NCBI RefSeq assembly: GCF_029868855.1
Contig: NZ_JARWOV010000049.1
Coordinates: forward strand, 1 to 44,380
Source of the DNA: Nocardia carnea
GTDB lineage: Bacteria; Actinomycetota; Actinomycetes; Mycobacteriales; Mycobacteriaceae
DNA: 44,380 nt
Direction of reading: 5' to 3'
Part shown: in pieces, positions 18,576 to 30,143 of the stretch
Numbering within the stretch: position 1 is the first letter of the stretch
How the letters are laid out: each line of letters starts with the position of its first letter
Translations under genes and position numbers: made by a program
Notes under the pieces: model-generated
What the model was told of the DNA's origin: nothing
The model's input: only the letters and a program-made list of their open reading frames with translations
Databases searched by the model: none

Positions 18576-18618
18576 TTCGGTCCGAGTATCGGATAGGCAT
18601 CACCGCTCGAGGCGGGCG

Positions 18619-19080
18619 TCATTCGTCGCTCACCGAACAGGCGTCGACGATAGCCGCGGTGTCCCAGTAGAACGGGCGCACTTCGCTGATCAGCCCCTCG
18701 GTCACCGTGATCGTTTGCAGTATAGGGAAATTCAACTCTCGACCGCTGTCGCGGGAGCAGGCGTTCACATGAGTCAGAACAATCAGCGGGCTCATTTCGG
18801 ATAGAAACACCTGTTCGGTCATTTCGAAGCGGTCCCATGTCGCGCTCATGGCAAGGAAAAACTGTTCCATACCGCCGTGACCGCGCCAGATACCTCCGTA
18901 AGGAAGCGTATCCGCTTGCCACAGCACTACATCGGGAGCGAAGAACGGCGCAAGGGTGGCGAACGAAGCCTTGCCGGGGCCACCGGCAGCGAGGTATTCG
19001 ACCTCCGCTCGGTACATGCGTTCCAATATGAGCCTGGGCGAAGTGACGGTCATGAGATCAGTATCGGACTGCAGGTCCAT
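18619..19080 (-). CDS. NTF2-like (SnoaL-type) protein
   Basis: About 153 residues from ATG 19080; ATG 19053 is an alternative and neither has a clear ribosome-binding site. The helical start (LILERMYRAEVEYLAAG) followed by FATLAPFFAPDVVLWQADTL, GIWRGHGGMEQFFLAMS and a run of beta strands match the cone-shaped NTF2/SnoaL fold. Members are small isomerases, cyclases or ligand-binding proteins; the reaction here is unknown. The longer frame is rejected because it would overlap the divergent MFS start. The base composition looks less GC-rich than its neighbours, a weak hint of transfer. Confidence 0.78.
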   Translation of the reverse strand: MDLQSDTDLMTVTSPRLILERMYRAEVEYLAAGGPGKASFATLAPFFAPDVVLWQADTLPYGGIWRGHGGMEQFFLAMSATWDRFEMTEQVFLSEMSPLIVLTHVNACSRDSGRELNFPILQTITVTEGLISEVRPFYWDTAAIVDACSVSDE

Positions 19081-19180
19081 GACAAGCTGGCGGTAATCGG
19101 ACGGCACAATCGCCCGACGACGGACGGTCACGTCGTATTTCCGCCGGTAGCGCGGTTGGTGCGTCCTTACGGTCGGTCGA

Positions 19181-20380
19181 GTGCATATTGATACTGAGCC
19201 CAGGGCTTCTGATACTGCCCAGCTACGCGGTCCCGTCATCCTGTTCATGGCAGTTGCGGCTGCTCTCGGCACCTCGACCATCTACCCGCTGCAGCCCGCA
19301 ATTGCGGACGTGGCGGACACGCTGGGAACGCAGATCACTGCCGTCGGGATCGCGCTCGCCTGCGGGCCCGTCGGCTACATGATCGGCCTCGGCCTACTTG
19401 TGCCGTTGGTCGACCGGTTTGCCCCCGGACGCATCCTCGCCGCACAGTTCGCGGTTCTGGCGTGTGCCCTTGCGGTCGGTGCCGCTGTCGGCACCGTCGG
19501 ATTGCTGGGTCCGATAGTCGGCCTGATCGGAGCCTGTTCGGCGGTCGGAGCGGGCCTCAGCTCCGTCGCGGGCCGATTGGCCCTTCCGCATCGGCGGGCA
19601 ACAGTCTTGGGGATGGTGACCGCCGGCATCTCGGTCGGCATCCTCGCAGGCCGGATCGTGGGCGGCTGGCTCGCCGACGAGCTCGGCTGGCGCGGGATGC
19701 TGCTGGTGTTCGCCGCCGCGTGCGGTCTCGTTGCCACGTGTTGCCTGGTGGCGCTCCCCTCGGCACCCGGCAACTCCGAACGCGGCTACCTCGCTACGTT
19801 GTGTTCCCTGCCCGGCTTGTTCGTCCACCACGCGACCCTGCGCGTTGCTGCGCTCCGCGGCGCCCTGTGGTTCTTCGCGTTCTGCGCGGTGTGGGCCGGT
19901 CTCGCCGTGGCGCTCTCCGAGCCCCCGTACTCCTACTCTGCCGAACGGATCGGCCTGTACGCACTCGCGGGTCTTTCAGGGCTCCTGGCCACCCAGATCG
20001 CGGGCGCGCGGACCGACCGTGATGGTGCTCGCCGGGTGATCCTCGTCGGCCTTGCCTTGGCCGGGATAGCCGCGGTCGGCGTGGGCTTCGGCCTCGCGAA
20101 TACGGTCGTGACGCTGGTCTGCCTGGCCGTGTTCGACGCCGGACTGTTCGCCGCCCAAGTGGCCAACCAAAGCACAGTCCTGGCAATCGATCCCTCGGCC
20201 CCGGCCCGTTTCAACAGTGCGTACATGCTGGTCTACTTCGTCGGTGGCAGCCTCGGCACGGCCTTCGGTGCCGCGGCAGTCGAGTGGTTCGGGTGGCCGG
20301 CCACCGCGTCGATCGCCGCGGCAGCGATCGGAGCCGCCGCGATGATCACCGGCTTCGGCAACCGGCATCAGCACCGTTGA
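19181..20380 (+). CDS. MFS transporter (drug/sugar efflux type)
   Basis: A 399-residue protein from GTG 19181 with about twelve hydrophobic helices. The loop between helices 2 and 3 carries the MFS-like PLVDRFAPGR motif, and the segment GRIVGGWLADELGWRGMLLVFA resembles motif C/helix 5 regions of bacterial antiporters. A second copy of the loop motif, ARTDRDGARR, lies between the halves. It is probably a proton-coupled exporter in the inner membrane; substrate unknown. It is divergent from the NTF2-like gene with 100 bp between, so the two may be functionally linked. It converges on tRNA-Thr. Confidence 0.9.
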   Translation: MHIDTEPRASDTAQLRGPVILFMAVAAALGTSTIYPLQPAIADVADTLGTQITAVGIALACGPVGYMIGLGLLVPLVDRFAPGRILAAQFAVLACALAVGAAVGTVGLLGPIVGLIGACSAVGAGLSSVAGRLALPHRRATVLGMVTAGISVGILAGRIVGGWLADELGWRGMLLVFAAACGLVATCCLVALPSAPGNSERGYLATLCSLPGLFVHHATLRVAALRGALWFFAFCAVWAGLAVALSEPPYSYSAERIGLYALAGLSGLLATQIAGARTDRDGARRVILVGLALAGIAAVGVGFGLANTVVTLVCLAVFDAGLFAAQVANQSTVLAIDPSAPARFNSAYMLVYFVGGSLGTAFGAAAVEWFGWPATASIAAAAIGAAAMITGFGNRHQHR

Positions 20381-20416
20381 GCGGTACGAACTGACCCTGT
20401 ACCTACGGAAAAGTGT

Positions 20417-20492
20417 GGAGCCGCCTGGGGGAATCGAACCCCCGACCTTTTCATTACGAGTGAAGCGCTCTACCGACTGAGCTAAGGCGGCG
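20417..20492 (-). tRNA. tRNA-Thr(CGU)
   Basis: On the minus strand the sequence folds into a cloverleaf: acceptor GCCGCCT pairs with AGGCGGC, the D-arm is TAGCTCAGTCGGTAGAGC, the anticodon is CGT in TTCACTCGTAATG, and the T-arm is GGGGGTTCGATTCCCCC. Discriminator T is followed by encoded CCA at 20419-20417. Reads ACG codons. Confidence 0.97.
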
Positions 20493-20548
20493 TGCCGTTC
20501 GGCGTCGCGAGTCTATCGTCTCCGGCCGGGGAACGCGAAAACGCGTGG

Positions 20549-21748
20549 TCAGGACGTTTGGGCGAGGAGAGTGGCGGCCATTGCGGCGAGAGCGAAACGG
20601 GGTTTGACGTTGACGTCCAGGGCTTCGCGGCAGGCCAGGACGGCGTCGATCGAGCGGAGCAGGCCCTCGGGGCGGATGCGGGTGGCGAGGTCGCGGGCGC
20701 GGTCGGCCATATCGGGGTGGGTCATGGTGAGGCCGGTGGCATCGCCGAAGCTCACGGCCAGGGCGTCGCGGTAGAGGCCGGCTATATCGAGGAGGGCGCG
20801 GTCGAGGGCGTCGCGGCCGGTGCGGGTGGCGCGGGATTTCTGGCGCTTCTCCAGGTCCTTCAGGACGCCCGCGGAACCACGGGTGGCGCCGGCCGCGCCT
20901 TTACCGGTGCCACCGGCGCCCAGGGCGGTGGCGAGTTCGTCGCGTTCGCGTTCGTCGCGATCGGCACTGAGCTCCTTCGCCTCGTCGTCGGCGGCCTTCA
21001 CCAATTCATCGGCCGCGAGGTAGGCGTTGCCACGAAAGACCGCGGCGACCAGGTCGAGCGCGCGGCGGCGGCGGGCGCGGGCTTCGTCGTCGGTGGCGAG
21101 GCGGCGGGCGCGGCCGATGTGGCCGCCACTCACCGCGGCCGCCCATTCGGCGGTTTTCGCGTCCAGGCCGTCGTGGTCGCGCAGCACCTGGGCGATGGCA
21201 GGAGCCGACGGAGTGACCAGGTGGATATGCCGACAGCGAGAGCGCAGCGTCACCGAGATGTCTTCGGGGTCCACCGAGGGGGCACACAGTAGGAAGACAG
21301 TCCGCTCGGGCGGTTCCTCGACCACCTTGAGCAGGACGTTGCCCGCGGCTTCGGTGAGACGGTCGGCGTCTTCGATCACCACCACCTGCCAGCGGCCGGT
21401 GCTGGGCCGGCGGGCGGCGATCTGCACGATTCCGCGCATCTCCTTGGTGGAGATGCTCAAGCCCTCGGGGATCACCCGCCGCACATCACCGTGCGTTCCG
21501 GCCATCGTGGTGGTGCAGGCGTGGCAATGGCCACAACCGGGCCGATCGGGGTCGGTACATTGCAGTGCCGCGGCGAAGCACAACGCAGCCACGGATCGTC
21601 CCGAACCCGGCGGGCCCGTGAACAGCCACGAATGTGTCATCGCCGAATCCGCGGTGCCGGAGCGGCCCGCCACCGCAGCGGCGGTCAGTTCGGCCGCCAC
21701 CGTCTCCTGCCCCACCAGCCGATCGAAGACGCCCGTCACGTCCGACAC
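20549..21748 (-). CDS. holB: DNA polymerase III subunit delta'
   Basis: A 399-residue clamp-loader AAA+ protein, start GTG 21748. The P-loop G45-P-P-G-S-G-R-S52 has arginine in place of the lysine, as expected for a delta' subunit that does not hydrolyse ATP. Zinc-site cysteines are C64, C72, C75 and C78 (CGHCHAC region). The SRC motif is in RSRCRHI, and the segment NVLLKVVEEPP is strongly conserved. An inserted Ala/Gly/Lys-rich stretch about residues 285-310 is typical of actinobacteria. It matches the place of Rv3644c. It lies downstream of the DinB gene and upstream of tRNA-Thr, all on the minus strand. Confidence 0.95.
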   Translation of the reverse strand: MSDVTGVFDRLVGQETVAAELTAAAVAGRSGTADSAMTHSWLFTGPPGSGRSVAALCFAAALQCTDPDRPGCGHCHACTTTMAGTHGDVRRVIPEGLSISTKEMRGIVQIAARRPSTGRWQVVVIEDADRLTEAAGNVLLKVVEEPPERTVFLLCAPSVDPEDISVTLRSRCRHIHLVTPSAPAIAQVLRDHDGLDAKTAEWAAAVSGGHIGRARRLATDDEARARRRRALDLVAAVFRGNAYLAADELVKAADDEAKELSADRDERERDELATALGAGGTGKGAAGATRGSAGVLKDLEKRQKSRATRTGRDALDRALLDIAGLYRDALAVSFGDATGLTMTHPDMADRARDLATRIRPEGLLRSIDAVLACREALDVNVKPRFALAAMAATLLAQTS

Positions 21749-21988
21749 CCTAATGGAATCGCCGGGCCTTGCTCATCGGATGGCCTCGAACAATCCATGC
21801 ACATCCGGTCGCGAACAACACGTACGCCGATCGATGCGGGCACGGGAACTTGCCCCGATCGCGCCCTGATCGACTTGTCGCCGGGCACTCGGCCGGTGTC
21901 GCAGGCAGCGGTACTCCGACATGCCCACCCCCAGTTGCGAGGCCGAGCCGACTGCGAAACGCGCGGCCGGAGCAGAGAAGGGACCGGC

Positions 21989-22495
21989 CTACCCAGCACG
22001 CTGAGCGGTCGTGTTCGCACCGTCCAACTGTTCGCGGATGATATCGGCGTGCCCGCTGTGGTGGGCGATCTCACGCAGGATATGCAGGATCAGAAAGCGC
22101 GCCGACCACCACACCCGACCGGGCACCCAGGGGTTGGTCGGGGTGGGAATGGAGGCGTCGAGGTCGCCTGCCGAACGAATGAGTTCCGCGGTGTTCGCCG
22201 CGACGATCTCCCACTCCGCGAGCAAACCGGCGACTGTCTCCTCGTCGCCGATGCTGTATTGGCCTTCGAAGTCTTCCAGTTTCTGTTCCGCGTTCTCGTC
22301 GCGGTCCACGAGCACTTTTGTCCACAGCCGTTCACAACTGACCAGGTGATGCAGCAGCCCGCCCAGGGTGAGTTCGCTGGCGGTGGTGCGCTGCCTCGCT
22401 TGCTCTTCGCTGATCCCCCGCAGGGTGATGCGAAACATCTCGCGCTGTTCATCGAGCAGTTGGATGAGGTCGTCGTGCTCTCGGCGGCCGGCCAT
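21989..22495 (-). CDS. DinB/DUF664-family protein (possible mycothiol-dependent enzyme)
   Basis: A 168-residue four-helix protein; ATG 22495 follows GAAGGAG. DinB-like metal ligands are suggested by HH in LGGLLHHLVSCERLW and by EIAHHSGHADIIREQLDG, a signature of DUF664. Family members include mycothiol-dependent maleylpyruvate isomerase and mycothiol S-transferases, which bind a divalent metal. It sits 55 bp after topA on the same strand and may be read through from it. In M. tuberculosis the topA-holB interval holds an adenylate cyclase gene instead. Confidence 0.85.
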   Translation of the reverse strand: MAGRREHDDLIQLLDEQREMFRITLRGISEEQARQRTTASELTLGGLLHHLVSCERLWTKVLVDRDENAEQKLEDFEGQYSIGDEETVAGLLAEWEIVAANTAELIRSAGDLDASIPTPTNPWVPGRVWWSARFLILHILREIAHHSGHADIIREQLDGANTTAQRAG

Positions 22496-22550
22496 CGGCG
22501 CTCCTTCGGATCGGGGTCGCGCGTCAGATTACGGCTCGGGTACGACAGTT

Positions 22551-25457
<2,907 letters not shown>

Positions 25458-25954
25458 CGGCGAATCCCTTTCCTTCTCGACCCGCTGGACGCTGCTGGGG
25501 CGCAGGACGCGGCTGGATGAACAGATGGTGACGGCGAACATCACCACCAGACACGTTTATACCTTGACGCTGCGCGTGGTCGAGCGGTTGCGACCATCGG
25601 GCGATGGCGCGTCGATGCCGTTCAGTATGCAGGGCGCGGGGCCACCACAGCACGCACGGTAGGTCACGAGGCCGTGCCTTGTCGAGGTGAGCGGTGCGCG
25701 GAGGCGGTAATCGACCGCCCGTCCGCGCGTGGCGCAATTCGGCCGAGACGAGCCGGCGGCTCGCAAGAAGTAGGACGCGACACCGTTCGCCGGAGCGCGA
25801 TCGCGGATGACCGGAAAGTGCACGGTGGTTACCGAGGCGTCCGGTTGCCGCACGGCCGGGAGGACAACCCGGAGGCGCGTGGAGTGCGCGACTCGGGCGG
25901 GCGCGTCGAGACGCGCGGGGCTCACAACCGCGGGAGTACACATACTGCACATAT
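25458..25954. other. 497-bp gap between topA and the cspA terminator
   Basis: It must contain the topA promoter and leader. Frames on both strands are arginine/proline-rich shadows; I find no homologue of the small protein encoded here in M. tuberculosis (Rv3647c). No hairpin or repeat stands out. Confidence 0.45.
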
Positions 25955-25995
25955 AGTTCGTCCCTCGCTCCCGTTACGGGATCGAGGGACGAACT
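25955..25995 (-). terminator. cspA intrinsic terminator
   Basis: A perfect 13-bp stem, AGTTCGTCCCTCG at 25955-25967 against 25983-25995, continued after one mismatch by five more pairs around a TTA loop (25969-25981). It starts 15 bp past the cspA stop. No T tract follows. Confidence 0.9.
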
Positions 25996-26010
25996 GGGAG
26001 ATGTACTCGC

Positions 26011-26217
26011 TCAGCTGAGCGCACGAACTCCGGTGGCCTGCGGGCCCTTGGTGCCCTGACCAACCTCGAACTCGACCTTCTGATTTTCCTCGAGGGTACG
26101 GAACCCCGAACCCTGGATTTCGGAGTAGTGGACGAAGACGTCCGCAGAGCCGTCTTCGGGCGCGATGAAGCCGAAGCCCTTCTCCGCGTTGAACCACTTC
26201 ACAGTTCCCTGTGCCAT
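26011..26217 (-). CDS. cspA: Cold-shock protein, CspA family
   Basis: A 68-residue single OB-fold protein with RNP1 KGFGFI and RNP2 VFVHYS, binding single-stranded RNA and DNA as an RNA chaperone. ATG 26217 follows GAAGGA five bases upstream. It is upstream of topA on the same strand, but a strong terminator separates them. The leader is probably long (see 26218-26649), as in cold-inducible csp genes. Position equals Rv3648c. Confidence 0.97.
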   Translation of the reverse strand: MAQGTVKWFNAEKGFGFIAPEDGSADVFVHYSEIQGSGFRTLEENQKVEFEVGQGTKGPQATGVRALS

Positions 26218-26649
26218 TCTGTTCCTTCTCTTTTCTTACTCGGAACGGCGGACAACTGAGTTTCGTCCACCGGGCCTGTTCCGAACCCCTGTACTCTGGA
26301 CTCCCGCGGGGCCTTCGTAAGCGGTTCGCAACATCGATCCTGCCAAGGTTTGGACTTTGCATCCGTTCCCTCGAACACAGAAGCTTGCGACCGAGACCCA
26401 GTGAACCATGTCTTTGGGAAATTCAACAGCGGAGTTACCGACAATTTGCAAAAAAAATGATCTCGCGAATGCGGCGATAAGGGATAGCCCGGCGGAATCT
26501 GAACCTCCGGTATGTTTGCCTACCGATAACCAGCGAACGGACCGCGTACCCGGCTGTGACCCAGATCGCTATTGGGTATCGAATCCGCAGGCAGCGAGGG
26601 GCGGACGGCGATGTTTCACATCGCCCGGGCGCGCAGAAGGTATGTCGCC
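26218..26649. promoter_or_regulatory. Divergent cspA/helicase control region
   Basis: Holds both promoters. Around 26400-26480 the DNA is AT-rich for this genome, with an A8 run at 26449-26456 (T8 on the cspA strand) followed there by TTGCAAATTG. The cspA promoter is probably here, which would give a leader of roughly 180-230 nt. The helicase start at 26650 has AGAAGG about ten bases upstream. I cannot assign -10 elements with confidence. Confidence 0.4.
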
Positions 26650-29013
26650 ATGACCCACGAGGTCCGATCCGAGGCGAGCTACGGGCGATCGTTGCTGAAT
26701 CGTGTCCTGGGTGGAGGCGGGGATACCGATTCGCGGCTGACTCATATCGCGGAGGTCCCCGGCCGCACCGCCCGGACCGCCGAATGGCCGATCTGGGCGG
26801 CGCCTGCAGTGGTCGACGCGCTACGCGAGGAAGGTATCGCGGCGCCGTGGAGCCATCAGACCGCCACCGCCGAACTCGCCCACAGCGGGCAGAATGTGGT
26901 CGTATCCACCGGGACCGCCTCCGGTAAATCGCTGGGCTACCAACTTCCGGTGCTCACCGCGTTACACGACGACCCGCGTGCCACGGCGCTGTATATCGCG
27001 CCGACCAAAGCTCTGGGGGCCGATCAGTTGCGAATGGTCGGCGAACTCACGCGGCACAAAGCCTTGCGACATATCCCGGTGGCCGCCTACGACGGCGATA
27101 CGCCGACGGAGATCCGGCAGCTGGTGCGGGCGGAGGCGAGATGGGTGTTCACCAACCCCGACATGCTGCACCTCGGACTACTGCGTTCCCATCCGCGCTG
27201 GGCCCGGCTGTTCCGCCGGCTGCGCTACGTGATCGTCGACGAATGCCACGCCTACCGGGGGGTCTTCGGTTCCCACGTGGCCCTGGTACTGCGGCGGCTA
27301 CGCCGGTTGGCTGCCCATTACGGGGCGGATCCGGTCTTCGTGCTCTGCTCCGCGACCGCTGCCGATCCCGGCGCCGCCGCAACGCGCTTGATCGGCGCGG
27401 ACTGCGCCGCGGTGACCGAGGACGGGTCGCCACGGGGACCGCGCACCGTCGCCTTCTGGGAGCCGCCATTGCTCACCTCGATACAGGGCGAGAACGGCGC
27501 ACCCGTACGACTGGGCGCAACCACCGAGGCGGCCCGGATCACCGCCGACCTGGTACTCGAAGGGGCTCGCACGCTGACCTTCGCCCGGTCTCGGCGGTCC
27601 GCCGAGCTGATCGCCCTGCACACCCGGCAGCGACTGGCGGAAATCGCCCCTGAACTGGCCGAACGTATCGCCGCCTACCGTGGCGGATACCTGCCCGAAG
27701 ACCGCCGGGCCCTCGAGGCCGGTCTCGCCGACGGATCGCTGCTGGCCGCCGCGACCACCAATGCCCTGGAACTCGGCGTGGATATCGCGGGCCTGGACGC
27801 AGTGGTCCTCGCGGGTTTCCCCGGCACGGTGGCCTCGTTCCGACAGCAGATCGGCCGGGCCGGACGGCGGACCCAGGGGGCGCTGGCGGTACTGGTGGCC
27901 CGCGACGATCCGCTGGACACCTACCTCGTCCACCACCCGGAAGCCCTGCTGGACCGTCCGGTGGAGGCCACGATCATCGATCCCGCCAACCCCTATGTGC
28001 TCGGCCCGCAGCTGCTGTGCGCGGCCATGGAACTGCCACTCGACGATGCCGAGGTACAGCGCCTCGCCGACCACCGCATAGTGGCCGAACTCGCAGGTAA
28101 GGGGCTGATTCGCCGACGGCGATCCAACGGCGGTCACCGCTGGTTCTACACCGCCGCCGAACCACCGCACGATTCGGTCGATGTCCGTGGCGGTATCGGC
28201 TCCCAGGTCGCGATCGTGGTCGGCGAGACCGGGCGGTTCCTCGGCACCGCGGACGTGGCGCGTGCGCCGGCCACCCTGCACCGGGGAGCAGTACATCTAC
28301 ACCAGGGTGAGACCTACGTGGTCGACGAACTCGACCTCGACGGGGGCATCGCGTTCGTGCGCGAAGAGACCCCGGGCTGGACCACCAGCGCCCGGCAGAT
28401 CACCTCCCTCACCATTGATTCGATCCGGGAGAGCCGTACATTCGGGCAGGTCACAGCAGCATTGGCGACGGTTACGGTACACAGCCAGGTGATCGGCTAC
28501 CTGCGCACCGCGGTCACCGGCGAGGTGCTCGACCTGGTCGAACTCGACCTGCCACCGCAGCAGTTGCCCACGACCGCGGTGCTCTACACGTTGACCCCGG
28601 ACCTGCTGGCACGCGCCGGTATCGCACCCGCCGATGTGCCCGGCTCATTACACGCTGCCGAACACGCGGCTATCGGACTGTTGCCGCTGGTCGCGACGTG
28701 TGACCGGTGGGATATCGGCGGTGTGTCCACCGCCCAGCATGCCGATACCGGCCTCCCCACGGTCTTCGTCTACGACGGGCAGGCCGGTGGCGCCGGTTTC
28801 GCCGAACGCGGCTACGCCCTGCTGCGCCAGTGGCTGGGCGCAACACTGGCCGCCGTCGAATCGTGTTCCTGCCGCTCCGGATGCCCATCGTGTGTGCAGT
28901 CACCCAAATGCGGAAACGGGAACGACCCGCTCGACAAGGCCGGAGCAATCAGGTTGTTGACGGCGATTCTGACCGAGTCGGCCGAGTCCGGACGCGCGTC
29001 CAGTTTTGCATGA
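26650..29013 (+). CDS. DEAD/DEAH helicase, MrfA/YprA type with DUF1998
   Basis: A 787-residue superfamily 2 helicase from ATG 26650 (the frame is open to 26572). Motif I is STGTASGKS with K93; motif II is the DECH box D197-H200; motif III is LCSATAAD; motif VI is QQIGRAGRR. The C-terminal DUF1998 region ends with a cysteine cluster CSCRSGCPSC followed by a fourth site SPKCGNGND, a probable zinc-binding element. Bacillus MrfA repairs mitomycin lesions, so a DNA-repair role is likely. It equals Rv3649 and, as in most actinobacteria, lies next to the tad-like locus although on the opposite strand. No MrfB exonuclease gene is seen. Confidence 0.93.
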   Translation: MTHEVRSEASYGRSLLNRVLGGGGDTDSRLTHIAEVPGRTARTAEWPIWAAPAVVDALREEGIAAPWSHQTATAELAHSGQNVVVSTGTASGKSLGYQLPVLTALHDDPRATALYIAPTKALGADQLRMVGELTRHKALRHIPVAAYDGDTPTEIRQLVRAEARWVFTNPDMLHLGLLRSHPRWARLFRRLRYVIVDECHAYRGVFGSHVALVLRRLRRLAAHYGADPVFVLCSATAADPGAAATRLIGADCAAVTEDGSPRGPRTVAFWEPPLLTSIQGENGAPVRLGATTEAARITADLVLEGARTLTFARSRRSAELIALHTRQRLAEIAPELAERIAAYRGGYLPEDRRALEAGLADGSLLAAATTNALELGVDIAGLDAVVLAGFPGTVASFRQQIGRAGRRTQGALAVLVARDDPLDTYLVHHPEALLDRPVEATIIDPANPYVLGPQLLCAAMELPLDDAEVQRLADHRIVAELAGKGLIRRRRSNGGHRWFYTAAEPPHDSVDVRGGIGSQVAIVVGETGRFLGTADVARAPATLHRGAVHLHQGETYVVDELDLDGGIAFVREETPGWTTSARQITSLTIDSIRESRTFGQVTAALATVTVHSQVIGYLRTAVTGEVLDLVELDLPPQQLPTTAVLYTLTPDLLARAGIAPADVPGSLHAAEHAAIGLLPLVATCDRWDIGGVSTAQHADTGLPTVFVYDGQAGGAGFAERGYALLRQWLGATLAAVESCSCRSGCPSCVQSPKCGNGNDPLDKAGAIRLLTAILTESAESGRASSFA

Positions 29014-29100
29014 CCCGTACACACTGGTCAGCACGTTCGCTCTGCACGGCGCCCCCAGCAACCTGTCCACTTGCCCATCGGATTTAAGAGGAAGTTGATC

Positions 29101-29169
29101 ATGTTAACTGGATTGTTGCCCTGTAACCGTTCGGTAGCTGTCGACAATGCATTCGAATCAATTCAATAA
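29101..29169 (+). CDS. Possible 22-codon peptide in an AT-rich island
   Basis: ATG 29101 lies six bases after a good ribosome-binding site (AGAGGAAG within 29087-29094) and runs to TAA. The peptide begins MLTGLLPCNRSV and has no known relative. The island 29080-29240 is much richer in A and T than the rest. The same place in M. tuberculosis holds a PE gene. A chance frame cannot be excluded. Confidence 0.3.
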   Translation: MLTGLLPCNRSVAVDNAFESIQ

Positions 29170-29184
29170 CAAACTCCTATTTCC

Positions 29185-29210
29185 GGTAGCGGGCCATTAA
29201 TTGCCCTACC
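29185..29210. terminator. Weak hairpin between convergent genes
   Basis: GGTA/TACC and GGGC/GCCC pair around the loop CATTAATT, with a two-base bulge. It lies between the helicase and the end of the tad-like operon, so it may stop one or both. Confidence 0.4.
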
Positions 29211-29256
29211 TAAGCGAATGCGGTATTCGTCGTTAACAAATGTCACCGAATGCCGA

Positions 29257-29724
29257 TCACCCACCTTCTTCGACCGGTCCCGCCCGGGCAATCGCTCGTA
29301 TACTCTGCGACCCGAACGGACCCACCGGTACCTTTTCTATGACCTCGATCTGTACGTCCCATCCGGCGACCTCACATCGGATGAGTCCGGCCGTCATGCG
29401 CCTGCCGAACTCTTCGGCCGTGGCGCATCCCGCATCGGCTCCTTCCGGTAGTTCCGCGGCGGCGGCCAGTGCCGCGAGATCGGCCGCGGCCTGCGCCCGG
29501 TGCCGGGTCGCGATCACCCCGCCCACATGCATGACGAGCACAGTGAGCACGAGCAACGCGGCGAGGGCGAGGCATGCTGTCACCGTTGCCGACCCGTCGT
29601 CCTGGTGAAGCCGCACGGAGTTCGGGCGCTCGGACACGCACGCAACGGCACCCCGGTCCTTCGCATCGGCCGGGCGCGAGCACCAGCCGAACAGGATCGG
29701 CACAGCCATGGGTTCAGATCTCAT
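29257..29724 (-). CDS. Second TadE-like protein (helicase/secretion neighbourhood type)
   Basis: A 155-residue protein. ATG 29724 overlaps the upstream tadE stop as ATGA, which sets the start. After a 50-residue N-terminus, DDGSATVTACLALAALLVLTVLVMHVGG gives one membrane helix with the minor-pilin pattern, followed by a short periplasmic-type domain (RHRAQAAADLAALAAA). It corresponds to Rv3654c. It is the last gene of the tad-like operon. Probably a minor pilin or pseudopilin anchored in the membrane; a role in actual pili is not established in this group. Confidence 0.88.
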   Translation of the reverse strand: MRSEPMAVPILFGWCSRPADAKDRGAVACVSERPNSVRLHQDDGSATVTACLALAALLVLTVLVMHVGGVIATRHRAQAAADLAALAAAAELPEGADAGCATAEEFGRRMTAGLIRCEVAGWDVQIEVIEKVPVGPFGSQSIRAIARAGPVEEGG

Positions 29725-30143
29725 ATGCCTTCCCCCGGCTCCCATGCGGCCACCGACTCGGCATGCAGTTCGAGTGCGGGTAGCAGCGGGACGTCCGCGG
29801 TCACCACCGCGACCACGCGATCGGCCTCGTAGCGCACCGAGATATCCGCACCGTCCGGAGCGACCTGCCGTGCGGTGGACTCGGCAGCCGCCCGATCGCC
29901 CCGGGCGGCGAGCCGTGCAGCCTCCCGGGCGGCGTCGACACAGCGCACCTGGGTGACCGCGGCGAAAACCGCACCCACGCACAGTGCCACCGCGGCGGCA
30001 AGTGCCCCGAGTGCGATCGCCGCCTCGACAGTCACCGAACCGGCGTCGTCGCGCAGCGCCGCCGGTGCCCGAGCACTGCCGGTAGCCCTGGGGCCTGGCC
30101 GCCGGGGGCGACGCCGGTGAGATTCGGTCCGCGCGCTAGACAC
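29721..30143 (-). CDS. TadE-family minor pilin
   Basis: A 140-residue protein. GTG 30143 overlaps the upstream stop by eight bases (GTGTCTAG). An arginine-rich cytoplasmic N-terminus is followed by DDAGSVTVEAAIALGALAAAVALCVGAVFAAV, the TadE hallmark with a glutamate five residues after glycine (G-SVTVE), suggesting prepilin-peptidase processing. The rest is a small extracytoplasmic domain (CVDAAREAARLAARGD). Corresponds to Rv3655c. Confidence 0.88.
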   Translation of the reverse strand: MSSARTESHRRRPRRPGPRATGSARAPAALRDDAGSVTVEAAIALGALAAAVALCVGAVFAAVTQVRCVDAAREAARLAARGDRAAAESTARQVAPDGADISVRYEADRVVAVVTADVPLLPALELHAESVAAWEPGEGI

